Of a stretch of DNA of 64,000 nucleotides, positions 37,388 to 46,935 are shown piece by piece. The first letter of the stretch is position 1. Each line of letters starts with the position of its first letter. The translations under genes were made by a program, and so were the position numbers. Source of the stretch: Paenibacillus dauci (GTDB lineage Bacteria > Bacillota > Bacilli > Paenibacillales > Paenibacillaceae). The stretch is from the NCBI RefSeq assembly GCF_000971985.1, contig NZ_LAQQ01000001.1:1364001-1428000 (forward strand). Direction: 5' to 3'. Below the pieces are notes generated by a model. That model was not told the origin of the DNA, did no database searches, and was given only the letters and a program-made list of their open reading frames with translations.

Positions 37388-38332
37388 ATGAAATTTGCTA
37401 TTGGAATGCGCAACCTCAAAACAGCACTTGCTGTCCTGATCTGTCTGATCATCTCACAGCTGCTGCATCTGGAGTATCCGTTTTATGCTGTTATTGCTAC
37501 TATTATCGCAATGGAGAATTCGGTCACCAATTCGTATACCGTTGGTAAAAATCGGATGATGGGCACGATTGTCGGCGCCTTTTGTGGATTGATATTCGCT
37601 TTGATCGATCCGCATAATGCAATTCTGGCGGCGCTTGGTATCATTATGGTTATCTATATTTGCAATCTGCTGGGCTGGAATAAATCGGTCTCCATTGCCA
37701 GTATCGTATTTCTGGCAATTATGCTGAATCTACGTCCAGGCGAGAGTCCACTCCTGTATGGTACCCACCGCGTAATGGATACGCTGATCGGTATCGGGGT
37801 TGCCGTACTGGTTAACTATCTCGTCTATCCACCCAACCATGAGCGTGGACTGGAACAGAAGCGCATGGTTCTGCGTCGCAATATGACGCGTCTCGCACAT
37901 GAACTGCTTCGCGAAGGCGGCGGTGTACATATTAGTTCCCTTCGCGATGATATGACAGCGATGGAAGAAGCTTACAAGACCTATACGTCCGAATTCCGGC
38001 TGAATCTCAGCAAGCAGCTGTTTATCGATCACATTGAGCAGGAGATCGATATTTATCACAATACGTACTCTCATATGCGTATGCTGCGGCTGCTCACCGA
38101 TGAACCAGAGACCGAATTGGCTCCAGGAGTCATTCAGCGACTTCGTTCTCTGGTCGCTGCTCCGATTACGGTACATCCGGAATATCTGCCGCTGATCTAT
38201 CAGTATCATGTACACTGTATTATCCAGGAAATGCAGATACTTGGTCTGATGATCCCGGCTCATATCGCGCCTCCCAAAAAGCTCCAGCCTATCCGGACTG
38301 AAATTGCGATCAGCAATGAATTGGTAGAATAA
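37388..38332 (+). CDS. Aromatic acid exporter family protein (FUSC/ArAE)
   Basis: 314 residues, SD AGGAAGG. Four to six N-terminal membrane segments (LAVLICLIISQLLHL, AVIATIIAMENSV, IVGAFCGLIFALID, ALGIIMVIYICNLLG) carry the ArAE_1 pattern GKNRMMGTIVGAF and HRVMDTLIGIGVAVLVNYLVYPP. The C-terminal ~150 residues are a cytosolic helical domain. Family members are thought to export aromatic carboxylates. Single gene. Confidence 0.83.
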   Translation: MKFAIGMRNLKTALAVLICLIISQLLHLEYPFYAVIATIIAMENSVTNSYTVGKNRMMGTIVGAFCGLIFALIDPHNAILAALGIIMVIYICNLLGWNKSVSIASIVFLAIMLNLRPGESPLLYGTHRVMDTLIGIGVAVLVNYLVYPPNHERGLEQKRMVLRRNMTRLAHELLREGGGVHISSLRDDMTAMEEAYKTYTSEFRLNLSKQLFIDHIEQEIDIYHNTYSHMRMLRLLTDEPETELAPGVIQRLRSLVAAPITVHPEYLPLIYQYHVHCIIQEMQILGLMIPAHIAPPKKLQPIRTEIAISNELVE

Positions 38333-38393
38333 AAGGATGGTTACCCTCATATCGTTAGATGCGATAATGATGCATCGTTTATAAAATGTACCC

Positions 38394-38437
38394 AAAAGAA
38401 CCTTGCCTCCGCTGTAATAGGGAGCAAGGTTCTTTTC
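38394..38437. terminator. Bidirectional terminator
   Basis: AAGAACCTTGC ... GCAAGGTTCTT with flanking A and T runs. Confidence 0.8.
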
Positions 38438-38540
38438 ATTTCATTATCTATCCTTAATTCTCATCCATGTATCTATTCACATGGATGATTGTCACCTCTA
38501 TTAATCTTCCGGACTCCTGTAAATATGGATAATCCGAGGA

Positions 38541-39176
38541 TTACTTCTCACTTTGTGATAATTCCAGACCAATGATCTTGTTTTTATCACCGTCATCCGG
38601 ACTGGCTGCCAGTGTGTATTTACCAACATTGTAGAAAATCAGATAATCTCCTGTACTCTCCATCAACCCTTCATCTACAGGCTGACCAAATCGCTGATTC
38701 AGAAAGGATCGGGTTAGCTCATGCTCTTCCACATTCAGTACCATTTTCACAATCGGGTCACTATCCTCAATTTCATCAGCTACACTTCTCGGAAAGAAAA
38801 AAGCTGCATCCTGATAACCGTAATACACGCCTTCATAATTATCTATCCGATCCGGCTTGCCCAGTGCCGCAGTTAGTTCCGCTGCAGTTGTACCTATACC
38901 TATTTCTTCATCATCAAGCTTGCCCTGTGATACATGCGCTTTGGTCAGCCAGGGAAGCTGGATATTCGAAGCGTCTGCCGAACCGGATTTTGGTTGCTGC
39001 TGGACCGTTTCCTTTTTGGCAGATGTATGATTGGCTCCTGACTGCTGTGGTGACGTTGTATCCGTTAACGCAGCCTGTGATGCTCTGTTCTGATTATAGG
39101 CATACCACAATGCGCTGCCCACTCCGATAACAACTACAGCTGTCATAATCCATACTGCTTTTTTCAATCTGTTCAT
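38541..39176 (-). CDS. YjgB-like exported protein (DUF4309)
   Basis: 211 residues: N-terminal anchor AVWIMTAVVVIGVGSALWYAY, a Ser/Thr/Gln-rich linker, then a globular domain with IGTTAAELTAALGKPDRIDNYEG, YYGYQDAAFFFPRSV and GDYLIFYNVGKYTLAASP. This fits the DUF4309 family of Bacillus YjgB. Extracytoplasmic, function unknown. The start region is duplicated (39159-39204), creating an eight-codon upstream ORF that overlaps this ATG. Confidence 0.75.
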   Translation of the reverse strand: MNRLKKAVWIMTAVVVIGVGSALWYAYNQNRASQAALTDTTSPQQSGANHTSAKKETVQQQPKSGSADASNIQLPWLTKAHVSQGKLDDEEIGIGTTAAELTAALGKPDRIDNYEGVYYGYQDAAFFFPRSVADEIEDSDPIVKMVLNVEEHELTRSFLNQRFGQPVDEGLMESTGDYLIFYNVGKYTLAASPDDGDKNKIIGLELSQSEK

Positions 39177-39204
39177 TCTCCTTTTTTCAATCTGTTCATT
39201 CTCC
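39159..39204 (-). repeat. Perfect 23-bp tandem duplication of a translation start
   Basis: Bases 39159-39181 and 39182-39204 are identical. Each contains GGAGA and the ATG AAC AGA TTG AAA AAA start, so the upstream copy has its own SD and ATG (39199). Confidence 0.95.
39173..39199 (-). CDS. Eight-codon upstream ORF MNRLKKGE
   Basis: Arises from the duplicated start region: ATG at 39199, stop TGA at 39175-39173, with a GGAGA SD. Its TGA overlaps the ATG of the DUF4309 gene as ATGA, so translation of the leader could feed or limit the main start. No expression evidence. Confidence 0.5.
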   Translation of the reverse strand: MNRLKKGE

Positions 39205-39250
39205 TTTATTCATACCGTTCCACCAATGACCTGTTTGTCACAACGATCTT

Positions 39251-40516
39251 TTATTTGGGCAAATCAGCTGCTTTGATGCGCAGGATTTTACCGGCAGATT
39301 CCGAGATAGGATCGGTGTCTGTTCCCAGCCCAAAGTAGAAGTCTCCCTGATACTCTTCCAGCGATTTGGCATACGTATCCTGTTTGAATTTCAATACTTC
39401 GGTCCATTTGTTCAGATTGCGCGTTTTGTATACCCGGCTAATATAGCTTCCATCCGACTGCTTGGTGTAGGTAAGCAAATAGAGCATTTTGCCGCGTACA
39501 ATCATATCAGTTGGACGGGCGTTAGGATCAGGCAGCTGGATCGCTCTTGCCTTATTTATATTTTTGGCTGCAATTAGCGATTCGGGCATGATCTGGGAAT
39601 CATTGTACAACTCTCCGGCAATATAGACGAGCTGATTATTCAGTACAACCGTTTTACTGATTTTTTTGTAAGGACTGGAGCCGGCTTTGGCTACAAAGCT
39701 CATACCGGGCAGCAGCGTTTTGCCTGTTACCTTTTGTTGATGGATATTCAGATTCTTGTCTATGGCAAGCAGGTTGGTCTCGTCATCCCAGGTTTTGTTA
39801 TCCGGAATAATGATCGCAGACGCATACAGCATTCCTTTAAACTGGAAAAACTTATACGTACGGCTTCCGAGTCCATCGATCTTGGCAAACTCTTTCCAGG
39901 TTTTGCCGTCGTCTCCGGAGATCAGCACAACCGGTGCATCCTCTGTACCAATCGCTGCGAACAGATTGCCCTGATAGTAGGCCATGTCATAGACATGAAT
40001 ACCGCCCGGCAGATTCTGATACTCATTCCAGTGATCACCGTTCAGCTCGTAATAGTTACCATACGCCCAACCCGGTATAACGGAATCATTGCCAGGTATG
40101 TACAGTTTATTACGGAAAATTTTGAACGTATCAATCTGTTCATCATCGGTAACTTCACGTGTCTCCTGCTTGCCGGTCTTGGCATTATTCACCACAACTT
40201 TTTGTGTGACAAATTTCCCGGTCTGTGGATTATAATAAATAATCGGGACCGGCCCTGCATTGGGAGAGGGCTTGGAATTACTGCTGTTGCCATGACCCAG
40301 ATAGATTTTGCCATCAAATACCTGCATATCCCATACATTGCGGGCATAAGGCTCATTATTAAAAGGCTGTCCGAGCAGCTGTAATCGGGAAGTTACATCC
40401 ACATTGGCAGTCTGGGACGCCTGAGCGGTATAACCATTTACAGGGAAAGCCGAACTTCCGGTTATCATAATACATCCCGCCAGTAGAGCCGGGGTAATCA
40501 TTTGTCTGATTTTCAT
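39251..40516 (-). CDS. Secreted repeat (beta-propeller-like) protein
   Basis: 421 residues with a signal peptide (ITPALLAGCIMITGSSAF). The mature part has repeated blocks of the type VWDMQVFDGKIYLGHGN, FKIFRNKLYIPGND, VYDMAYYQGNLFAAIGT, FQFKGMLYASAI, MIVRGKMLYLLTYTK and EYQGDFYFGLGTD, each a blade-like F-x-G-x-L/I-Y pattern. This suggests a six- or seven-bladed propeller exposed outside the cell. Enzymatic activity not visible. Close to, but after, the DUF4309 gene. Confidence 0.75.
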   Translation of the reverse strand: MKIRQMITPALLAGCIMITGSSAFPVNGYTAQASQTANVDVTSRLQLLGQPFNNEPYARNVWDMQVFDGKIYLGHGNSSNSKPSPNAGPVPIIYYNPQTGKFVTQKVVVNNAKTGKQETREVTDDEQIDTFKIFRNKLYIPGNDSVIPGWAYGNYYELNGDHWNEYQNLPGGIHVYDMAYYQGNLFAAIGTEDAPVVLISGDDGKTWKEFAKIDGLGSRTYKFFQFKGMLYASAIIIPDNKTWDDETNLLAIDKNLNIHQQKVTGKTLLPGMSFVAKAGSSPYKKISKTVVLNNQLVYIAGELYNDSQIMPESLIAAKNINKARAIQLPDPNARPTDMIVRGKMLYLLTYTKQSDGSYISRVYKTRNLNKWTEVLKFKQDTYAKSLEEYQGDFYFGLGTDTDPISESAGKILRIKAADLPK

Positions 40517-40717
40517 ATAAATTCATCCTTTCTGGCAGATCGAGTCATTGGTAATTGAGATCGCTTACTTCATCCCTCCTAACAGGTGAGTCGTGAGTAT
40601 CTACTTCCTGATATTAATATATCATATACGGAAACTGGAATCTAAAGCAGGTAATGACACATGAATTAACTTGCTTTTTTAGTTCTATATACGATTAAAC
40701 CCAATAGGCTGGATTTG

Positions 40718-40766
40718 AAAAAAAAACGGACCGGCCAGATGAAATATCCATCTGCCAGCCCGTTTG
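40718..40766 (-). terminator. Terminator of aspA
   Basis: Minus strand AAACGGGCTGGCAGATG ... CATCTGGCCGGTCCGTTT followed by a T-run. 25 bases after the stop. Confidence 0.8.
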
Positions 40767-40791
40767 AGGTCTACCCTGTTATCTTTTTTCT

Positions 40792-42201
40792 TTAATCCTT
40801 GTGCAGCAGTTCTTCGCCGGCAATTCCCGGTTCAGTCATCTGATAAGGATCCAGAATAATATTCAATTCTTCCTCGGTCAGCACATTGTATAGCAGACAG
40901 AGTTCGCGTACCGATTTGCCTGTCTGAATCGCTTCACGGGCGATCCGTGACACCACTTCATAGCCCAGATGCGGATTCAGTGCCGTAATCATTCCGACGC
41001 TGCGCTCCACATACTGGCGGCAGTTATCTACGTTCGCCTGGATACCGTCTACACAGTGCAAACGGAATACGGTGAAGCCCTGTTTCATAATCTCCAATGA
41101 TTGCAGCAGATTATAGACCAGTACCGGCTCCATTACGTTCAGTTCCAGCTGACCTGCTTCGGAAGCAAGACAGATCGTATTATCATTACCGATTACCTGA
41201 AAAGCGATCTGGTTGATCACTTCGCACATGACGGGATTGACTTTGCCCGGCATAATGGAAGATCCCGGCTGACGTGCAGGCAGGCTTAATTCATTCAGAC
41301 CGGCATACGGTCCGGAAGCCATTAGTCGAATATCATTGGCGACTTTGGACATGTTCATCATACAGATTTTTAGCGCTGCCGATACTTCGGTATACGCATC
41401 CGTATTCTGGGTAGCATCCACCAGATGATCCGAAGCGGTTACTTCGAATCCACTGATCTCTGCTAGAATCTCGGCAACACGGGTAATATAACGACGATCT
41501 GCATTCAGACCGGTGCCGACCGCTGTCGCCCCCATATTGATGTGCAGCAGGTTCTCGCGGGTCGCTTCTACACGACGGATATCGCGGCTCAGTACACGTG
41601 CATACGCCTGGAATTCCTGCCCCAGACGAATCGGTACCGCATCCTGCAGATGCGTACGTCCCATTTTGATTACCGTATCAAATTCATCGGCCTTGGTCTG
41701 GAAAGACTGCTGCAGCTCGCGCATGGCGACCAGCAACTTTTCAATCATGGACAGTGTAGCCAGATGGATGGCTGTTGGGAAAGCATCATTGGTAGACTGT
41801 GCCATATTGACATGGTTATTCGGACTGATGTCCACATAAGCGCCTTTTTCCTTGCCCATAATTTCCAGGGCCCGGTTAGCAATAACTTCATTGGTGTTCA
41901 TATTAATCGAAGTGCCGGCGCCGCCCTGAATCGGATCGACGATAAATTGATCCAGCCACTGGCCTGCCAGAATCTCATCCGCCGCCTGTACGATAGCTTC
42001 CCCTTTGGGGCCATACAGACGCGACAGTTCCATATTGGCGAGCGCAGCTCCTTTTTTGACCATGGCCATCGCCCGGATCAACTCCGGATGCAGACGCTGA
42101 CCGGTAATCGGAAAGTTCTCTACTGCCCGTAATGTTTGAATGCCGTAATACGCCTCGTCCGGAACTTCTTTGGTGCCCAGAAAATCCTTTTCTACTCTCA
42201 C
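40792..42201 (-). CDS. aspA: Aspartate ammonia-lyase
   Basis: 469 residues, full length. The signature GSSIMPGKVNPVMCEV and STNDAFPTAIH, plus GAGTSINMNTNEVIANRALE, are those of the fumarase/aspartase superfamily; the HTHLQDA-like MGRTHLQDAVPIRL stretch binds the carboxylate. Converts L-aspartate to fumarate and ammonia, feeding the citric acid cycle. In Bacillus this gene (ansB) is paired with asparaginase; here it is alone with its own terminator. Fumarase is excluded less surely, but the N-terminal VEKDFLGTKEVPDEAYYGIQTLRAVENFPI is aspartase-type. Confidence 0.93.
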   Translation of the reverse strand: MRVEKDFLGTKEVPDEAYYGIQTLRAVENFPITGQRLHPELIRAMAMVKKGAALANMELSRLYGPKGEAIVQAADEILAGQWLDQFIVDPIQGGAGTSINMNTNEVIANRALEIMGKEKGAYVDISPNNHVNMAQSTNDAFPTAIHLATLSMIEKLLVAMRELQQSFQTKADEFDTVIKMGRTHLQDAVPIRLGQEFQAYARVLSRDIRRVEATRENLLHINMGATAVGTGLNADRRYITRVAEILAEISGFEVTASDHLVDATQNTDAYTEVSAALKICMMNMSKVANDIRLMASGPYAGLNELSLPARQPGSSIMPGKVNPVMCEVINQIAFQVIGNDNTICLASEAGQLELNVMEPVLVYNLLQSLEIMKQGFTVFRLHCVDGIQANVDNCRQYVERSVGMITALNPHLGYEVVSRIAREAIQTGKSVRELCLLYNVLTEEELNIILDPYQMTEPGIAGEELLHKD

Positions 42202-42307
42202 GATTCATTCCTCCGGCTAGCTAGACTATTGGTTTTATGGTTATGCCTTGCAACAGTCCTATTATACGTTTACTGATCGGAAGGTTCCAGTAGTATATCA
42301 ATCTAAT

Positions 42308-43654
42308 TTACCGTGCATTGCTCTCATCCCACTGCAGATCAGTCAGAGCCAGCAGCGCACCGCCGACCATATTTTTCTCTTTTTTGGTTACTGCACGTTC
42401 CAGTTCATCATTTAGCAGTAATCTGGCTTGCTGCACCTGCTCTCTATTCGCAAAAATATCTGCAGGATTGGCAAACTGGGCCAATGCGGTAATAACTACC
42501 TGCCGCTGTACACCATTCCCGTTTAGCCAGCGGATAACATCCTCAGCTGAAGGATTGGAAATAGCAAACAATTGATCCCAGCCATCATACGGATAGCTTA
42601 CGCGCTTGCGCTCGCTCATCCACTCAATGACACGTCGGCTGCGAAATGGCTTCAGCCAGCAATTGGCGGTATACCCGTTCAGACGCTTCTGTGCTTCGGC
42701 CTGTTCCAGCCTGGTCCATACCCTGTTTAATCCTTCCTCTTCCGGGAGACAGGAAGCTGTCAGATTTGCCAGCACAGCAGAATTAATCCGTTCTTCCTCC
42801 GGCAATATCCATAAGCTTCTCACCCAATCTGCAGCATACTGACCGCTGATCGCGCCTGCATATTCCATCAGGCTGTTGCGTATATCCTTATCCTTTTCCT
42901 GTTCAATCCGCTGCATCCAGCTCTTAAATACATGGTTCGGATCATGGGATGCAAAAGCAGCCTGCAGCTCGGGATCGTCTTTTCCCCGAACTTCCGTATA
43001 ACGAATCAGTAGCTGCAGATCGTTTCTGGCTTCTTCCAGTGTTAGATGCAGAAAATCATTTATCCAATTCTTCCACCGCTTTGCATGAGCACTATTTACA
43101 TTAATACCAAAGTGATCGAGGAATGGTTCATACTGCCATGATTCTGCACCTATGCCGTACAAAGTGGTTACCCGATCCAGAAAATCCGTCAATGAACTGG
43201 CTAGTAGCTGGATTTCATTCGTCTCATGATACCAGTGAACAACTGCCGGATGCTCCGGATGACTCTCCAGATCAAGCATCAGCATATCTCCATTACCGGC
43301 AATATGAAAAGTAAGAAACCGTTTCTCTTCATATATTGTTTCTTCCTGGAAATCCGGAAAATCCAGAACTTCCAAAGACCAGCCCAGATCACCTGCAGCA
43401 CCAAACGGCACAAGCCTATTATCCATAATGGACCAAACGATAAATCCCTCCGAGCCGCCTATCGTCAGCAATTCTTTTAATTCTCCAGGCAATGGTATAC
43501 CTAGACGCTTTTCTGCTGTCGCAACCTGCTCTAATGTTGCCGTCGGCCTGATTATCAACACAGCATCAGCGCCTCTGGCCTGAAACGATTCGACGATCTG
43601 CTTCCACTGCCCATGCCAACTTTTCCATCGTTCATGTATTGTCATCCTCTCCAT
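42308..43654 (-). CDS. SMI1/KNR4 (SUKH) domain protein
   Basis: 448 residues; two ATGs three codons apart both fit the AAGGAGAGG SD. Residues ~35-155 form a SUKH domain: ATLEQVATAEKRLGIPLPGELKELLTIGG and FGAAGDLGWSLEVLDFPDF with HPAVVHWYHETNEIQLLASSLTDFL. The remaining ~290 residues are helical and HEAT-like. SUKH proteins often serve as immunity proteins to polymorphic toxins; no toxin gene is visible beside it. Single gene. Confidence 0.82.
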   Translation of the reverse strand: MERMTIHERWKSWHGQWKQIVESFQARGADAVLIIRPTATLEQVATAEKRLGIPLPGELKELLTIGGSEGFIVWSIMDNRLVPFGAAGDLGWSLEVLDFPDFQEETIYEEKRFLTFHIAGNGDMLMLDLESHPEHPAVVHWYHETNEIQLLASSLTDFLDRVTTLYGIGAESWQYEPFLDHFGINVNSAHAKRWKNWINDFLHLTLEEARNDLQLLIRYTEVRGKDDPELQAAFASHDPNHVFKSWMQRIEQEKDKDIRNSLMEYAGAISGQYAADWVRSLWILPEEERINSAVLANLTASCLPEEEGLNRVWTRLEQAEAQKRLNGYTANCWLKPFRSRRVIEWMSERKRVSYPYDGWDQLFAISNPSAEDVIRWLNGNGVQRQVVITALAQFANPADIFANREQVQQARLLLNDELERAVTKKEKNMVGGALLALTDLQWDESNAR

Positions 43655-43983
43655 CCTCTCCTTATTTTTATGATCTTTATTCTTCTATGTTTATTTGTAA
43701 AAGCAGCTTGGTCGCTGTTCGGATAACTGGAATCCTGCAGTCACCAGAATGTATGAAATGAGGAATTATAGCTCCGGTAGCGACATTGGTCGCTATTTGT
43801 TCGATCAGAGCGTACCTTTTATTATAATACGTTCCCGCATTAAAGGGATTACGATTTCGTACCGTTCATGACCGTATTGTTACATTTGAACACTTTATAT
43901 TTATAAAATTGTCTTTTGGGCTTCAGCCTTTGCTTCTATCAACGTGTTCTATGTTGCTCTACACATTACGCATAATTCATAAA
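43655..43983. other. Intergenic stretch with a short palindrome
   Basis: No gene. TAGCGAC-ATTG-GTCGCTA at 43778-43795 is a perfect hairpin without a T-run. Otherwise nothing recognised. Confidence 0.4.
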
Positions 43984-43985
43984 AC

Positions 43986-44014
43986 CAAAAAGCCGCAGCA
44001 TGAATCGCTGCGGC
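43986..44014 (-). terminator. Terminator of thrC
   Basis: Minus strand CCGCAGC-GATTCAT-GCTGCGG and five T residues. Confidence 0.8.
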
Positions 44015-44052
44015 CTCACTTTGTGTCAGTTCAGATAGATACTCTCTATACA

Positions 44053-45447
44053 TTAACGGGTATAGAAGGCTTCCAACTGGTGAATTACTTCATTCAGATC
44101 ATGATCAATAATAGTCTGATGCTGCGGCATGGAGAACAGTGCCTGGATCGGAGCCGGGAATTCCTGCTCGATTTCGCACAGGATGATAGACTCGTCAAAC
44201 TTGGCCGGATGCGCTGTTGCCAGCGTAATGCATACTTCCTCCGGTCCGCTGCATTGCTCATAAGCAGCAATTCCGCAGGCAGTATGAGGGTCGAGCAGAT
44301 AATCATACTCATTTTTGTATTTGATAATGGACTGCAGACAATCCTGATTCGAAGCTCCGTAAGCTGCAAAGTCGCGCTGTACATGCTCCAGATCTTCCTG
44401 GCTCAGCACAATTTTACCTTCCGTTTGCAGCGTGTGCATATAATCGGACACTTTAGCCGCATCTTCCTTGAGGAAATAATACAGATAACGTTCAAAGTTG
44501 CTCGCCACCTGAATATCCATGGATGGACTGTGTGTACTACGGAATTCACCTGGCTGGTATTCTCCTGTTCTCACAAAACGCTCCAGAATATTATTCTCGT
44601 TGGTAGCAATAATCAGCTTGTTAATCGGTAGTCCCATCTGACGTGCCAGGAAACCCGAGAAAATATTGCCAAAGTTGCCGGAAGGTACGCTGATATTAAT
44701 TTTGCGTTCACTGCTTTCATCCTGCGCCCGGAAATAGGCATAGAAGTAATACACGGTTTGTGCCAGAATACGCACGAAATTAATAGAATTGATCGCGCGC
44801 AGATGATGCTGCTTTTTGAATGTCAGATCGGCGAACAGATCCTTGATCATTTTTTGGCAATCATCAAAGTTTCCTTTGACCGACAGATTCAGTACGTTAC
44901 TGTCATCTACCGTCGTCATCTGCAGTTCCTGCACCTTGCTGACCTTGCCGTGCGGATGCAGAATACAGATCTTGATGCCTTCCTTGCCGCGCACACCCTG
45001 GATAGCAGCTGCTCCCGTATCACCGGAAGTTGCGCCCAGAATATGAATGATGTCTCCATTTTTTCGGGACATATAGGAATATAGCTCACCCATAAACTGC
45101 AGAGCCACATCTTTGAAAGCAAAAGTCGGTCCGTGGAACAGCTCCATAATATAGAGAGAATCACTGATCTTCTTCACCGGTGTTACTTCCGGATGACGGA
45201 AGTTGCTATAGCTGCGTTCTGCCAGTTCGCGCAGATCCGCTGCCGGAATCTCGTCATTCACATATCGTGCAAATATCTGCAAAAATAGTTCTACATAGCT
45301 TAGTGAACTCCATTCGCGAAGCTCCTCCGGCGAGATTACCGGTATCTGTTCAGGTATCATCAGACCGCCATCATCGGCCAGTCCCATTAATACTGTATCG
45401 ATAAATCCTTTTGGCTCAACCTGTCCCCTGGTACTGATATATTTCAT
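44053..45447 (-). CDS. thrC: Threonine synthase
   Basis: 464 residues, matching the longer type I (E. coli-like) enzyme rather than the ~350-residue B. subtilis type. N-terminal KYISTRGQVEPKGFIDTVLMGLADDGGLMIP, the PLP-lysine segment HGPTFAFKDVALQFMGEL and ILGATSGDTGAAA phosphate loop, then SINFVRILAQTVYYFYAYF. Converts O-phosphohomoserine to threonine. Not linked to hom or thrB in this window. No T-box was seen upstream. Confidence 0.93.
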   Translation of the reverse strand: MKYISTRGQVEPKGFIDTVLMGLADDGGLMIPEQIPVISPEELREWSSLSYVELFLQIFARYVNDEIPAADLRELAERSYSNFRHPEVTPVKKISDSLYIMELFHGPTFAFKDVALQFMGELYSYMSRKNGDIIHILGATSGDTGAAAIQGVRGKEGIKICILHPHGKVSKVQELQMTTVDDSNVLNLSVKGNFDDCQKMIKDLFADLTFKKQHHLRAINSINFVRILAQTVYYFYAYFRAQDESSERKINISVPSGNFGNIFSGFLARQMGLPINKLIIATNENNILERFVRTGEYQPGEFRSTHSPSMDIQVASNFERYLYYFLKEDAAKVSDYMHTLQTEGKIVLSQEDLEHVQRDFAAYGASNQDCLQSIIKYKNEYDYLLDPHTACGIAAYEQCSGPEEVCITLATAHPAKFDESIILCEIEQEFPAPIQALFSMPQHQTIIDHDLNEVIHQLEAFYTR

Positions 45448-45768
45448 ACATATCCCCCAATTGATTAATATTCAAGCCTGGATTCTGCAAAGTGTACGCT
45501 TCTGCAGATCTCTGCTATTCGTCGTCAAACACGTTACTTTCTATCATACCCTGTCACAGAGCTGCATCCAAGCATTAATTTACTAAAGTCATGCTGGTTT
45601 GCCCTTTTTTATTTGTTCAACATATTATCATAAATCACATCTTTTGTGATCTCCGAAATTTCCAGCATTCATTTCAGCCTATTTTTCACCATTTGTTTCG
45701 GCACGTCTAAGTTATTTAGCAAATTTGCGTTTCACCCTGCTCTCACTCTTCATTAACAAATCCTCACA
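45448..45768. other. Divergent intergenic region of thrC and the BMP gene
   Basis: About 320 bases with no gene. I looked for T-box and riboswitch core sequences and saw none. It ends at the sigma-D-like -10 element. Confidence 0.4.
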
Positions 45769-45776
45769 ACCGATAT
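45769..45776 (+). promoter_or_regulatory. Sigma-D -10-like element of the BMP/MCP operon
   Basis: ACCGATAT matches GCCGATAT at 7 of 8 positions, about 43 bases before the GTG start. A TAAA-type -35 at the standard spacing is absent (TTAA lies 12 bases upstream), so the call is tentative. Confidence 0.4.
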
Positions 45777-45818
45777 AAACTAGGTAAATTCCGATTACAC
45801 ATAGAGAGGATAACAGCA

Positions 45819-46832
45819 GTGAAGAAACATAAAACGTGGAGTTATCTGGGATGTATGATTCTGGTTGCCGCCCTTTTCCTGAGTGCATGCTCCGGACAAA
45901 AGATAGCGGATACATCCGCCAGCAAACACAAATTAAAGGTTGGAATCGTCCTGTCGGATATTGGTCTTGGCGATCAGTCATTCAGTGACGGAGCATTCAA
46001 AGGCCTGATCAAGGCACGTGACGAAGGCGACATTCTGTTCGACTACAAGGAAATTGCTGATACAGGAACCTATGATGTAGGATTCGAACAGCTTGTAAAT
46101 GAAGGCAGTGATATCATTATCGGCCTGGGCTACTCTGTCAAAGAAAGTCTGGAAGCCACAGCCAAAAAACATCCGGACCGTCAGTTCCTGCTAATCGATG
46201 AGAAATCGGAATTGGCGAACGTCGCATCCATTACATTCAAAGAAGAAGAAGGCAGTTTTCTCGCCGGCGCACTTGCCGCAATGGCCAGCAAATCCGGTCA
46301 CCTGGGCTTCATCGGTGGTGTCGAATCTTCTTTACTTCATAAATTCCAGATCGGTTACGAACAGGGCGCTCGCGCCATTAACCCAAATACCAGCTTCTCG
46401 GTCAATTACACCGGTGATTTTGGCAAAGCTGAATTGGGAGCAACTGCTGCCAGAGAAATGATCACCCGTGACAATGCAGATGTCATCTATACTGTTGCTG
46501 GATTGACCGGCGTCGGCGGACTGCAGGAAGCTCAAAAACAGGGCAAATACTCTATCGGTGTCGATAGCGACCAGTTCTTCCTTGCCGAGAAATCCGTAAT
46601 TGCATCCATGGTCAAAAATATTGATGTAGCCATCTACAATGCACTGCAGACGTACATGAAGAGCAATGCTTCATTCCCGGAAAAGGACATGGTGTTCGGA
46701 CTTCAGGATGGCGGTGTGGGTCTGACCCAGATTCATCTGCTGGAACTGACCAAGGAACAGCAGGCACAGCTGGAAGAGCTGCAGCAAAAACTGATCTCGG
46801 GCGAAATTAAAATTAATATCCCGAATTCCTGA
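45819..46832 (+). CDS. BMP-family substrate-binding lipoprotein
   Basis: 337 residues from a GTG start with AGAGAGG upstream. Lipobox LSACSG. Mature domain matches the PnrA/TmpC BMP family, which binds nucleosides: KVGIVLSDIGLGDQSFSDGAFKGL, SDIIIGLGYSVKESLEATAKKHPDRQFLLID, GSFLAGALAAMAS, LGFIGGVESSLLHKFQIGYEQGA and GKYSIGVDSDQF. BMP proteins normally feed an ABC permease; here a chemoreceptor follows and no permease genes are present. Most likely a ligand-presenting partner for chemotaxis. Confidence 0.87.
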   Translation: MKKHKTWSYLGCMILVAALFLSACSGQKIADTSASKHKLKVGIVLSDIGLGDQSFSDGAFKGLIKARDEGDILFDYKEIADTGTYDVGFEQLVNEGSDIIIGLGYSVKESLEATAKKHPDRQFLLIDEKSELANVASITFKEEEGSFLAGALAAMASKSGHLGFIGGVESSLLHKFQIGYEQGARAINPNTSFSVNYTGDFGKAELGATAAREMITRDNADVIYTVAGLTGVGGLQEAQKQGKYSIGVDSDQFFLAEKSVIASMVKNIDVAIYNALQTYMKSNASFPEKDMVFGLQDGGVGLTQIHLLELTKEQQAQLEELQQKLISGEIKINIPNS

Positions 46833-46935
46833 ACCCAAAGCTGAATCCGGACCAACGGCTTTATCTACGTCATACAACGACTATTATTGACTGAACCACG
46901 CGTTTGACAATCAGACGCCGTAAATGGAGGCTAAT

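Noticed and set aside
39734-40384. 216-residue plus-strand frame
   Set aside because: Antisense to the secreted propeller gene, low-complexity hydrophobic shadow.
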